Positions 42,601 to 52,234 of a DNA stretch of 64,000 bases are shown in pieces. The DNA is from Eutreptiella sp. 'Long Island Sound 2002' (lineage: Eukaryota > Euglenozoa > Euglenophyceae > Eutreptiales > Eutreptiaceae). The DNA lies in the NCBI GenBank assembly GCA_964036045.1, contig OZ038380.1, forward strand, positions 117,599,699 through 117,663,698. Direction: 5' to 3'. How positions within the stretch are numbered: the stretch's first letter is position 1; each line of letters opens with the position of its first letter. The notes beneath the pieces are model-generated. The model saw only the letters and a program-made list of their open reading frames with translations, was not told where the DNA came from and did no database searches. A program made the position numbers and the translations under genes.

Positions 42601-44470
42601 GTGGAGGGAACACAGGCTTCCCGCTGAAGAAGGTATCCCCATACTTCTGCTTCAGCCTGGCCCTCAATGCCTGAATCTTGGGGCAATCGTCGGACTCCGC
42701 CTTGGCTTTTCCGGGCACTTGAACCACGGAGCTTACTTGAGGGGTAGCTACTCCGCTCGCTTTCGGCTCAGGTGGTCTTCCCAGGTGGCCCAAAGGGCCA
42801 TCTCTGGTCTTGCCTCGGAATAGATCGCCATACGTGGGCGGGTTACCCCCGATTGGCTCGTCCTGGCTGGATAGGTGGTCCAGCACCCTCTGAACGAAGG
42901 TGTTCCCGTCATAGGAACCAGAGACGATCGAGTCCACTTCCCACCAGGCTTTGTCCTGGCCTTTGCCCTCACGCTGGTTTCCCCAGTCGTGAAAGGGCTG
43001 ATCCATATACCCCTGAACCAGATCCCATTCCTCTTCAGTGAGGGGGTCTTCCGATTCCGATTCTTCGATGTCAACAGGGGGAACAGCAAAGCATTGCCGC
43101 CATGGCTCCGCTATGATACGGTTGACACACACGAAGTCCGTGGCGTCGGCCTGATCAAGGCCCCCATCCACATAGTGGAATTCCGTTGGCCATCTCTGGG
43201 GTGGCATGGGCTGTCCCTTAGCGTCCTGATAGACACTCTCTCCAGCCGGTAGGACGACCTTGTTTAAGGTCATGTTGGTCAGTGAGGCTACCCAATGTCG
43301 GGTACTTTCCTCCTCGGTGCATCCCATAGGAACAACCAGCACTGCCTTGGAGCGGTCCTTGCGAATCTTCGCTATCGCTCTTGGAATGTCCCAACGGGGG
43401 CAATGGATCCACATCAATCCCTGATGCGGACCCCAGTGCTTCTTCCACGCGGAGTCCTGGGCGCTCCAGTACTTCTCACAAACCCGAAGATGGGCGGAGG
43501 TTCCTGAAGAGAACGCATCCAGGGCCAGATCCGAAGCTCCCAAGTCCGCGACAACTCGGCTCGCCACTTCCGGCCTTACGCCGTACTCCTGGTTTGCAGG
43601 ACCAGTTGGCTCAGTGTCCAGTGCGGCCACTTCGAGCTGATTGCGTTCGGGGTGGATCCATTGGCATTCCACATGGTGCTCAGGTGATGAAAGCCACGAG
43701 AGTTGGTCGTCCTGGTACAGGGTCATGGAGGCCTGGGCCGGGAGAACGCCGGAGTCCGTCTCCATCATGAAGTCGTACCCAACGATCATGTCCCAGTCAA
43801 TCTCGGCCTCGTAGAAGCGACCGTGCAGGAGGATTTCCTTGCCGAGGTCTGGGCGGCTCAGCTCACGATGGTTCACGAACTGCAGCCCAATGGCCGCTTT
43901 CTTCGTGCCTGCCACCATGTACTGGCCGTTCGCCACCTTCAGCCTGACAGGTTTCCGACTGTCGGTCAGACACTCTGGTGGAAGTAGGCCAGCATTGACC
44001 AAGCTGACTTGAGCTCCCGTGTCGACCAACACGTCGAAAACCTTTTCCACTTCCCCGCATAAGGCACGGACCTTAAGATGAAACTGCCGCTCGCGACCGA
44101 CACGGCGCACGGCGTGCAAACTCAGGGTCTCCGGCCGTTCCAGAAGCTCAACAAGCGACTGGTGCAGATCGTGGACAATGGGCTCAGGCTGCCCATCTGC
44201 AGCATCCAGCTGCGGTCCGGGTGATCCTCCGATACTCTCGGAAAGGTCTTGTAGTACATCAAACACATTCTTGGTCGCGAAGGACGGACGGGTGCAAGGG
44301 TTCGTGCCTTCACTTGCCCTCACCCCGCCTCCGCGACTGGTTGCCGGAACGGGCCTTCCGCCCGCGGCAGTCCCTTTGTGCTTATCGACTCCCGACTGGG
44401 ATGGTTCGGCGCTTCCCACGTCACCATCCTGCGACCACCCTAGCTGGGGCCCTTGGCTGCAGGGGCTCCG
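39638..44470 (-). CDS. Element F pol: protease, MT-like domain, RT, RNase H, integrase
   Basis: This is 1,593 codons from the first ATG (44419), open from the UAG at 44471. The protease has LVDTGAQVSLV (residues 131-141). The methyltransferase-like domain is at residues 288-405: ALDAFSSG, YWSAQDSAWKKHWG, LMWIHCPRW, AVLVVPMGC, VVLPAG. RT covers about 640-880 with WRLVVDYRGLN, FTVIDLKHGYHQMPL and catalytic FVDDV at 787-791. RNase H is at about 940-1070 (LRTDASDY, REKEAYAI, CTDHQS, KDNTVADCLSRW). The integrase zinc finger is at 1204-1247 (HHHMLHPG, CSVCQAC), and the DDE core follows (MDVFSMPE, CSDRGPQF, GRAEVAGRQ). The frame ends within a chromodomain. Because pol follows gag in frame without its own obvious start, UAG readthrough is the likely mode of expression. 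Confidence 0.93.
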   Translation of the reverse strand, partial: RSPCSQGPQLGWSQDGDVGSAEPSQSGVDKHKGTAAGGRPVPATSRGGGVRASEGTNPCTRPSFATKNVFDVLQDLSESIGGSPGPQLDAADGQPEPIVHDLHQSLVELLERPETLSLHAVRRVGRERQFHLKVRALCGEVEKVFDVLVDTGAQVSLVNAGLLPPECLTDSRKPVRLKVANGQYMVAGTKKAAIGLQFVNHRELSRPDLGKEILLHGRFYEAEIDWDMIVGYDFMMETDSGVLPAQASMTLYQDDQLSWLSSPEHHVECQWIHPERNQLEVAALDTEPTGPANQEYGVRPEVASRVVADLGASDLALDAFSSGTSAHLRVCEKYWSAQDSAWKKHWGPHQGLMWIHCPRWDIPRAIAKIRKDRSKAVLVVPMGCTEEESTRHWVASLTNMTLNKVVLPAGESVYQDAKGQPMPPQRWPTEFHYVDGGLDQADATDFVCVNRIIAEPWRQCFAVPPVDIEESESEDPLTEEEWDLVQGYMDQPFHDWGNQREGKGQDKAWWEVDSIVSGSYDGNTFVQRVLDHLSSQDEPIGGNPPTYGDLFRGKTRDGPLGHLGRPPEPKASGVATPQVSSVVQVPGKAKAESDDCPKIQALRARLKQKYGDTFFSGKPVFPPPVRGLYGEAKIRLKQDPRVYRHREFALRGERKEAMEKILRDFIQRGWLELCHSEWASPCFVVPKKVAAEWRLVVDYRGLNAQTQHDSYTLPLIEDMLPKQHRRRIFTVIDLKHGYHQMPLAEESRACTAMSTPLGPLQWKVMPMGVTNGNAAFQRMLENLLEPVRDCADPFVDDVIIASGDPSMSYEELLEAHERDVTRVLDLLVRHKLTGSSDKATIAVSEVVFAGHVVGNGQRKPIPGKVAAIEHWEKPKTVSELRAYLGFCNYYSGYIKMYAEYAAPMTTMLKGNREETKKGSKKALVWTAESDRAFEGMKQALLSAVGLHLVDPDRGFVLRTDASDYTIGAVLEQVLDDGRHVPVAFWSRVLAEGQRRTWTPREKEAYAIVMALRKWAGYIALHPVTVCTDHQSLQSWHKEHVDTPSGPASRRARWHETLAKFDLTVVYIPGKDNTVADCLSRWAYPASKGMTDISAHGDEAETAEAKRIIEMERLMEEEGAKCFVVMAADAPLASRVSRAVSVLAPEGAESDKHLFPESCLQDDWTDDYAKSEAFAAEYRAVTDPDDGQKWPKGLTEEDGKLYRNGKLLVPESRVLELCEAWHHHMLHPGVKKQALDMQRRFEIDHIVLYTAIKKVRKGCSVCQACNPDNRNVKGEAQWTPVPDQPMESVAMDVFSMPEVRIGKETFDCVVLCADRHSGYVVAVPARKKGLLAKEVAVMMIRHWLTVFDIPRTICSDRGPQFTGGWFKAMCSLMAIRHAKSVAYLSRSNGRAEVAGRQLFEKLRKIHITNPRRNWFEEMWPALKAHHDTPTPGGLSPHQILFGRDPLGRGLPLSGDGMAMDAKEFFARQEQTARDIRQQLEKEHAERQKSAWSSAAQKFRVGDPVWVIRPRPMGTHRTKTWFTPGEVVRRIGEDTYRIKVGHGQFRERHESQLRVREPDLRGQHVSLSYAAHEADSDDDYAEQDDYTVEKILAQRPKASAPGGLEFKVRWRG

Positions 44471-44473
44471 CTA
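44471..44473 (-). promoter_or_regulatory. In-frame UAG between gag and pol (candidate readthrough stop), copy F
   Basis: Gag ends GCC CCC TAG CGG AGC CCC, and 17 open codons lead in frame to the pol ATG at 44419. The stop and its 3' context are the same in element A (13380), although the two elements differ at many other sites. Confidence 0.6.
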
Positions 44474-47400
44474 GGGGGCGTCGGTTGTGGAGGAAGGGGT
44501 GTTCTCCTCCGCATCAAACTCGTTGACGCCCTTCTTCCTTCCACCTTTCTTACCCTTCTTGTCCTTGTCCTTGTTCTGGTCATTCTGGTTGTTCTCCTTG
44601 TTCTTGTTGTCCGACCTGGGGACCCAGTTCCGCTTGATCTCCTGGATCTCCTTGGCCAACTCGGTCCCCACCGACGACATCAGCTTGGCCAGCTCGTCCT
44701 TGTCGACCTCCACTTTGGCTTCCCGGATACCCGCGGGCGCACGCTTCTTCGACCCGTGCGCCTTCTTGTAAGCCTCCGTGTCGGCCTTGTGGACGGGGCA
44801 TGTTCGGTGGTCATGGTTGAAGCCTCGGTTCCTCCCATAACACACGAAACAGCCCTGAGGGTGAGCTCGTATGAACTCCCCAAAGGACAGCGGAGGGTCG
44901 CCAATGCGGCGAGGGTCCCTCTTCTCCTGCTTCCTCCAACCCTGCTGCAGGGGCTTCCAGTTTCCCGGTTTGCTCCCCGCGCTCAGGTTTTTGGCCACGA
45001 AGGCACAAACGGCAACTTCGGCGGGCTCATCGTGGTCGTCATCGTCGACGAGAGTCTCATCGCCGCCGGCTCCCGCTGCGTCCATGGCAGCTTCCCCGCC
45101 AGGTCCCTCGCCAACGTAGTTGACGTCGCGGTCGCCGGGCCTCAACCCGCGGGTGTGGTGGAGGTTTCGGTACTCCTTGAGTACTTCCTCGCCAACCCAC
45201 TCCAGGATCTCGTCGCAGCTCATCCGCGCCGGGATGGGCTGCAGACAGATGGTCTGGCCGCTCAACTCACACTCGTCAAGGCGCCACATCGCGGTCTTCT
45301 CGCGATCGCCCGAGACGGTGATGAGGAGAGCGTTCCGCAGGGAGTGCCGTTTGACATCCCGGGCCACGTTCTTCTTCGTCCAAGCCAACACGTTCGTATG
45401 ATACTCTTTGAGGAGCATCATCTTGACCGTGTGGTTGGACTTGGCCCTCTTGGATTCCTCCTTGGTGACCCTCTTGATCCATGCTTCCGGCAGCATGGAG
45501 AGCAGGCGAGCCTGCTCGTCACCCTCGTTCCAATCCTCCACGTTGCGGCGGCAGAGGGTGTATTTCCCTCGGAAGTCTCGCCAATCTCGTAGGCGGATCT
45601 CCCGTCCATCATGCTCAAGCTTGATGGACTTCCAGCGCTTGGCCGCCACCTGCGGAGCGTCCACCCGCTCCTGCTCGTTGAGCCACTTCTTGGCTTCCTT
45701 GAGGGTCTTGATTCTCCCCTCCTTGGTCGCCACGAAGTATAGCTCTCCGAGCACTTCCGGCAGGCGGTACCTGAACCGTCTGAAGACATATCTCTCCGCA
45801 TCCGCGGGAGGCAGGTCTTCAGTGACGGTCAGCCCCCAATCGTCCAGCTTCTCCAAGAAGCGGTCGAGGTTGAGGGGGTTACCATCGTACATGGGGGGCT
45901 TGATGTCCTTCAAGTCTTCCCACACGGCGGCATCCGCGGCCTTAGAGACCATGAACGCCGGCCGCGAGGTCGACCGAGGTTCCCATCGGCCTCGCCCACG
46001 GACTCCCACGGCCGCCACGTCCATCTCCTCCATGGAATCCCTGTGGCTACGCTGCGGTTCCTCCATGTACGCTGAACCTAGATGTTCACGCCGTACTCCT
46101 TCCATGTACGCATCCTCATCACGGCGCCGGCGGCTGCGTTCAGCGGCCTCCCGTCGTACACCACGCGGCGGGCTGATGTCGAACTCCTCCAGGTCCAGGT
46201 CCAGGTCCTCACCTTCGCCGACATCCCACTCCACGTCTCCTCTGGGGACCTCATCCCTGAGTCCACCATAACGTCCACCAGCCATTGGGATTGGCCCAGG
46301 GGCTTGTGCGGGGCACCGGGGGCGTACCGGTGTCCGCGGTGGAGCACGGCGGTTGCGGTACTCCGCGCTGAGCCACTCATCACGCCAATCCTCACTGCCA
46401 CTGCCGGGCGGCACGCGTTCGTTGCGGCGGCCCGCGCTGTGGTGAGAGGGGGCGATGAGAGAGGGGGAACTGGCGCTGGGGCGACTCCTGGGGGCTCCGC
46501 CGGGGGCGTGGGGTCTGCCTGGACCTGGTCCGGGTCCCCAGCCGTCGTCCGACGAGCCAGACTCCAGGGGTGGGCGGTCGCTGCCGACGCTCCCACGGGC
46601 TTCCAGCGCGTCCAGCCTCTGCTGCAGGCCGCTGATGACCGTGTTCAGCTGTCTGATCTCGGCCCTGGCGATGTCCAGCTCTGTCTGCGCGCGCGCGGCA
46701 ACCTTGGAGATGCGAGTCATCTCGCCCTTGCCCGTGTCTACCTCGCACTCGAGGGAAAAGACCCTCCTGCGGAGGTAGACAATCCACCGCCAGGTGGTAT
46801 CCGGGTCGCCGTTCCCTGGTGGGTCGTCGGGGTCCCCAGGGGGTTTTCCAGGAGGGCCTCCGCCGGGTCCGCCCGGTCCAGGGGGTTCTCCCCGGCCCGG
46901 TGGTCCGCCTCCAGGGGGTCCACTTGGTGGGCGTCCTCCAGGAGGTCCTGATGGTCCTCCGCCAGGGGGTCCCGGTGGGTCTCCGCCGGGTCGCCTCGGT
47001 GGGTCCGAGGATGGGCGCTTCTTCCTGATGCCGAAGTCCATGTCGTCATCCTCGTCCATGTCGCCCCACCTGGACTTCTCGGTCTCAGAAGACTCTGAGC
47101 TCCGGTAGGGAGGAGGGGGATCCTCATCCTCACCTTGCGGTTCCATGGGGACGTCTCCGCCTCCTCCGCCCGTCCAAGCCACCACTTGGCGATGTCGGCG
47201 GCCTCGTTCATCCCCGTCACTGGCGGTGAAGAAGGGGTCACTGTCGTGGGGGTTTCCACCCGCTGGCCTCCGCGGCCTCTCGGGGGTCTTCCCCTTGCCC
47301 TTCCTCCGTCGATGGACGGTAGGGCCACTGCTCCCACTGCTGCCCGTGTCGGCCTCGTCCAGCGTCATCTTGGAGGAGGCGTCCCCTTCGAAAAGTTTTC

Positions 47401-48790
47401 GAAGGGTCTCCACACGTGATCCTCCCGGGGGAGTTTCGCGGCGGAGTTTGGCCTCTGCCTCCTCCATTGCGGCGGCGGTGGCTGCGGCAGCCCGCACTTC
47501 GGCTTCCTCCCGAGCACGAGCCGCCTCGGCTGCCCGGGCCTGCTGCAGCCGCGCCTTCTGCGCTTCCAACGCCGCCAGCTCCGCCTCCGTCTTGGCCTTC
47601 TCCTCAGCGACCTTCCGTCACGCGGCCTCGATGGCGTCCTTCTTGGCGGCGTCCGCCTGGGCCTTAGCCGTTGCCTCGGCATGGGCCCATTCCTCCGCCT
47701 CCTTCTTTGCCCTCTCTTGGGCAAGCGCCTCTTCCAGCGCCCTCACCTTGGCCTCCCTGCAGGCAATGGCCTCCTGCGTCAGGCGGGCTTCCTCGTCGGC
47801 TGCCGCCAACTCACCGTTGACCTGGGCAGTCGCTGCCCCATGGGCGGCTACGGCCGTGAGTCCGGCCGCAATGGCCGCCACGGTCTGGGCGTGGATGGCC
47901 ATGCCATGCGCCCACTCCGCAGCCTCCTCCTGGGCGATGCCGACGGCGCCCTCCACGGCGGCGCTGTGCTGCCTGGCCCGTTGCCGGACAACCCGAAGGT
48001 TGCAGGGCACCCCACAGGCGCGCTCACAGGCGCGCGCCACGTCCCTGTCGGGAGCGACGCTGCTGCTGGAGCTGGCCTGGTCGGCCGGCATCCTCCCGCG
48101 GTGGGCCGACTCCACGTCGCTGCTGGGGCCTGCTGGGGCCTGCTGGGGCCTCAGGAGCAGCGGACGGGGCTTGGCCTTGGTCTGCCTGGCGACTTGGATG
48201 AAGTCGCCGAGGGTGGCGTGGCCGGGGTGATGACCACCATTGGCTCGTTGGGGACTGGGGGCTGGGGTTCCGCCCTTGGCGCCTTGGGCGGCTTCGGCGG
48301 CCAGGGACTCCTGGTACTCCCGCCATCTCCGGTCCCTCTTCCTGTCCCCGGCGGACCGCTTCTCCTTCCCCGGAGACGCGCTGCTGCTGCACTGCAGCCT
48401 GCGCTCGCTCCCCGGTTCCGGGAAGTTCTTCTCGATCATGTCCCACATGGAGACGTTGATCGAGGCGCCCGACGGGTACTCGTTGGGCATCTCGTCCTCC
48501 TCAAACCCGTCGGGACGCAGGCCTTCACCGGGCCTGTCCGGCCGGGTCCACGTCCTCCAGCGCTTGCGGCGGAAGCGGTACTCGTACCCTTCCGCCCGCA
48601 GCCACTCCTCCACTGCCCGCAGGCGGTCCTCCCCCATGTCCTCGCGGAGCTCGAAGCTCCCGGGCATGCCGCCTTCGCACTGGGGGTGGCTGTGGCGGTA
48701 GTGCTGGTCCCAAACCAACCCACGCAGCAGGCGTGCCGCATGGGGGTGGGGCCGCGGCCACATCCTGCCCGCTTCCTGCCAGTTTACCAT
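44474..48790 (-). CDS. Element F gag (about 1,440 codons, one nonsense codon)
   Basis: Unusually long for Gag. The N-terminal domain (MVNWQEAGRMWPRPHPHAAR) is followed by a Ser/Pro-rich linker and a long Ala/Glu/Arg coiled coil. At 47618-47620 TGA stands where A has CGA (EAARRK), a CpG transition that splits the frame into 48790-47618 and the rest. A Gly/Pro collagen-like tract (about 46790-47000) and an Arg/Ser-rich region follow. The capsid-like domain spans about 45150-45950 (PPMYDGNPLNLDRFLEKLDD, LLSMLPEAWIKRVTKEE). A long-spaced zinc knuckle CFVCYGRNRGFNHDHRTC (CX2CX8HX4C) and a Lys-rich tail end the protein. Gag should assemble particles and package RNA. Confidence 0.88.
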
Positions 48791-49194
48791 GGCAGCGGGG
48801 GGCGTACTTGGTCTTGAGGTCCTTGGTTCGCACTCGTTCCACTCAACGAACTGGCGGTGGTTGTTGAGGCGGGTGCTGCAGCACTGGATTGGGAGTGCGG
48901 CTGGTGCTGGTCAGCCGGTGGTTGTGGAAGTGGTTGACGCGGCTCTGCTGGTCGGCCGATGGGTCTGGTCTGTCCACTTCCTTCACGGTCGCGGTGCGGT
49001 CAGGGCGATGCTCTGGACGGCGCTGCTGGCTCCGTGACGAACTCGGCGCTGTCGCTGGATGGCGCTGCGAGCCGCTGCGCTGCGCTGCGAGCCGCTGCGC
49101 TGCGCTGCGAGCTGCGAGCTGCGAGCGGCTGCGCCGCGCTGCTCGGGGTTGCTGGCCCCGAGTGGCACGCGAGGGCTGGGTAACCCCGCGGCGG
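48791..49194 (-). other. Element F 5' leader
   Basis: About 400 bases lie between the primer site and the gag start. They contain a GC-rich tandem stretch at 49064-49150, built of GCTGCGAGCC and GCTGCGCT units, that A's leader lacks. No coding sequence can be supported. Confidence 0.65.
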
Positions 49195-49205
49195 TGAAAC
49201 GCTTC
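49195..49205 (-). promoter_or_regulatory. Element F primer site, self-complementary to LTR 49318-49328
   Basis: In element orientation GAAGCGTTTCA directly follows the LTR. The LTR carries TGAAACGCTTT (49318-49328), giving ten Watson-Crick pairs plus one possible G-U. There is no TGG start as in tRNA-primed elements. The pairing partner lies 113 nt before the end of U5, a reasonable place for the transcript start if R begins there. Confidence 0.62.
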
Positions 49206-52200
49206 TGACGCGTTCCCGTGGGGGGCCGGCCACCGGACGCTGCGGTGACACGCACAGGTGAGCAGGCAGGCAAAGCACTACGCTCACAAGGGCATCAATA
49301 CGCTCGTGTCATGTGACAAAGCGTTTCAGGATCCTTGCCACTCTGCAACAAGGGAACGAAAGTATGTACAGCAACACATCAGGATATGTACACATGGGGT
49401 TAAGACTGGACTGGGGTAAGGGCATTACAGGACAATAGACACTCAGTCCCAACTCATATCCCAATCCCAGGTCCGACCCTCTCAGTGGCTGGTGGGGGCG
49501 GGGGCTCAAACACAACCCATGCCCTGCTCAGTCCGGACCCTGAAACCCTGCCATCGGGAGAGGTGTCCCGCCCAGCCACAGGCGAGTTCCTGGGAACCAA
49601 GCAGCTCCAAGGCCAACCGACAGTCGCTCCCTATGCTCCCTTAACGGCAGGTCCCAACTCCCCTCTGAGTCAGAGATATGGCCCCGCCATTATCACCCAG
49701 GAGTTGGTAGCTGAAAATGGGCTGTTTCAGCCCAAACTGATATTAACTCAAAAATCCCCGAAATTGACCTCTCGTCCGGACCCGTCAGAGGTAGGGACGA
49801 GGCAACTGACCCTATGCCCTTCGAGTACGAACTCCCTGGAGCCCTCACCCAACCTGGTTCCCTCTGAGGTCCCGGCATCAGGGCAACACGGATTCGTCAA
49901 GTGGGGTCATGATGCCAAAATCACCAAAATTGGCGTCATTCCCACGCGTGGCTCGCCCAGCTAGGGCAAGGCCAATGACTCACAGGTTAGGAGGCAGGAC
50001 CTAGGACTTCTATCTGAGTGTACAACTTAAAATTAGGTCCGGGCTCCCGGTGGGCATAGAGAAATGGGGCCGCCAATTGACCACACGGAAGGGGGAAATT
50101 GGGGTCCCAAAATGGGGTCATTTTGGCTGCTTGAAATGAGCCAAAATTCGGTGTGCTCCCAATAGTATATCTCCACGCCGGCTTGGAGATCGGATCCGCC
50201 ATTCCATACGCGATTCACAGGGAGTCCAACGAAGACTCCAATGCCACTGGCTCTCGAAGATCTCCATGCCACTTGGCGTGGTGACGATCCCAATTGGGTC
50301 CACAAATGCCAAAATGGCAAAATTGCCCACACTCACTTTGGGCTAGCGCCTAAACGAAGGTTGCTCCGCTTCGCCCACGTGGTGTGTGAACCATGGGAAC
50401 CAACATACATAACACCCATGTCATATATGGTCCATTGGTCCATGCGTCCGGCGTGCACGGGTGGGCTCAACATAGTGCACGGCGGGCAGAAAAAGTGGAA
50501 AGTTGCTCAAAATGGCCAAAAATGCGCACACTCATGGTTGGGGCAAATGAGGCACATGCCCGACTCGGACCGGAGTGTGCCATAGGATTGGTATCAAGTC
50601 ACATGTGTCCAACATATCTTTTGGGCGTCGCCCAACTCCTCCAGTTTTGGGAATGGCAGGGTCGCCAAGTGAGCCCATGATTTGGGATAGTCCCAAATTG
50701 CCAACATGGCGGCCACGGTATGCCAAGCCCAAGAGGAGTTAATCGCCGGGTCCAAGATATGTTGGGCACCGAAGTATGTAACCTCATAACATACTTGGGT
50801 CATGATGTCAATTGAGCGCAACGTTGAGATACACGGTCGCCACTTGACATCATGACGGGCCAAAAACGGCAAAATTGGTACAAAGACACACAAAAGTGCC
50901 TTGAAAGGTGCACAATTATATTATAATATCTTCGGCTTGGATCGTGCAATCAACTAATCCTTTTAAACACAATGACTTGACACCATTGACCTTCGATTCC
51001 GCATATGTGCTCCACTTGGGGTGCCTTGAAAGGTTACGCGCGCTACTTCCCAAGTGGGCACATGAAAATATGGAAAATTGCAAAACACACACCTTGCTCC
51101 CAACGCATCGCTTCGGGATCGCCACACAAGCTTCCCTTCACAAAGGTTAGGCTTGCAGTTGATCGTAGGGAGTATGGAGAAGGGGCTTGCACAATAGGAG
51201 GTCCATTGGCGGGCTTGGCTTGGAGCGATGGACCCGCCAAATGGGCACGCAACACAACACAAGGCACATACTCCATATTGCCCAAAAAGTTAGCTCCCCC
51301 CACGATATGTCATGCCCCTCCAAGGGCATAACTTTGTGTCAATCGCTCATAGGGACTCAAGGAGAGTTCCTATGCAACACCAACACTTGCGTGCTACACT
51401 CGAAAGTTATCTTAACGCACGCAATGTCATGGCCAAAGAGTTATAACGCAAACTCTACCCTCTTGACCATGATCCATTACACTAGCGCGCATGTGTGGAA
51501 ACGCAAGGCATATAAAGCTTCCTAAATTACGTCGGGAGTATTGTGAATACATCCCACGTTTCCTTATTGTCATTCCTCGCAAGCGGCACGAGATATGACC
51601 CTTACAAGTGGCCTCACGAATCAACTTTGTTTTGCCCATATCTTTAAGACAAATGGAGGGCAGGATAAAAGGAAAGTTGATTCGTGCATAGGGAAGCACG
51701 TAGGTCCACTCGAAAGAGGTCAAATCAAGTGCGGGGATGTCGAAGTCGAAAATCCGATTTCGACATCCTGAAAAATTCGGATTAAGGTTGCGAGTGTAAG
51801 ATGTGAAAATTGCGGAAGCATCCATGCAGTTCCTGAAGACTTTGGAGCCTTCGTGACGGATTGCGTTAAAATTTCCATTAATAACAGTTAAACTGGCGGT
51901 TACGGTAAAGTCGCGATCCAACCGCCAGCAGTCAAAACAGTGAGTATCGGAACGGAAGCGTAAAAATTGACGGAAACAATATGAAAATAAAACCCTGTTG
52001 ATTCCTGATATTCTGATACACAAATCTCCGCTGGCGGTGCATCGGTTGCCGATGCGGGGCTTTACGGCACGGAACACGCTCCCGCCGGGCTCGCACCGGG
52101 CGTCAACGGGCGCATTCCGTACATGGGGTTAGTGGACCGGAGACCGGTCTTCTCTTCCATACATGGGGTTAGTGGACCGGAGACCGGTTGTATGCCCTAC

Positions 52201-52230
52201 CCTAGCCATGGGGTTCTGGGTACCGCTTCA
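49206..52230 (-). repeat. Element F 5' LTR (3,025 bp)
   Basis: This is a direct repeat of 34972-37986. It ends GGTACCGCTTCA on the plus strand directly before the second GTAC. Substitutions and a few short indels distinguish the copies, mostly within 49.2-50.4 kb. The promoter should lie here, but no TATA box can be assigned with confidence. Confidence 0.95.
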
Positions 52231-52234
52231 GTAC
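52231..52234. repeat. Target-site duplication of element F, right copy
   Basis: GTAC matches 34968-34971. G's methyltransferase-like domain resumes at 52235 (TCGGTAATGC). Confidence 0.85.

Larger units (their letters stand above)
34972..52230 (-). mobile_element. Element F: giant Ty3/gypsy retrotransposon (17.3 kb), near-complete
   Basis: This minus-strand element has LTRs of 3,015 and 3,025 bp (TG...CA), an internal region of 11.2 kb, and a 4-bp TSD. It has a purine tract next to the 3' LTR and a self-complementary primer site next to the 5' LTR. Gag and pol are in the same frame, separated by UAG. Counting lesions by eye gives one nonsense codon in gag (TGA at 47618) and one TAA in the chromodomain that A shares. 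All catalytic residues of protease, RT, RNase H and integrase are intact. LTR divergence is about 2% overall, highest in the first 1.1 kb. Confidence 0.95.

Noticed and set aside
39638-44473. A variant genetic code reading UAA and UAG as sense
   Set aside because: Other ORFs end at TAA or TAG at expected places, and different residues would be needed at different sites. Readthrough or mutation explains the cases better.
34972-52230. The 3-kb repeats at 34972-37986 and 49206-52230 as a segmental duplication
   Set aside because: TG...CA ends, a purine tract on one side, a primer-site signal on the other, a GTAC duplication and in-frame rejoining of G show that they are LTRs of F.
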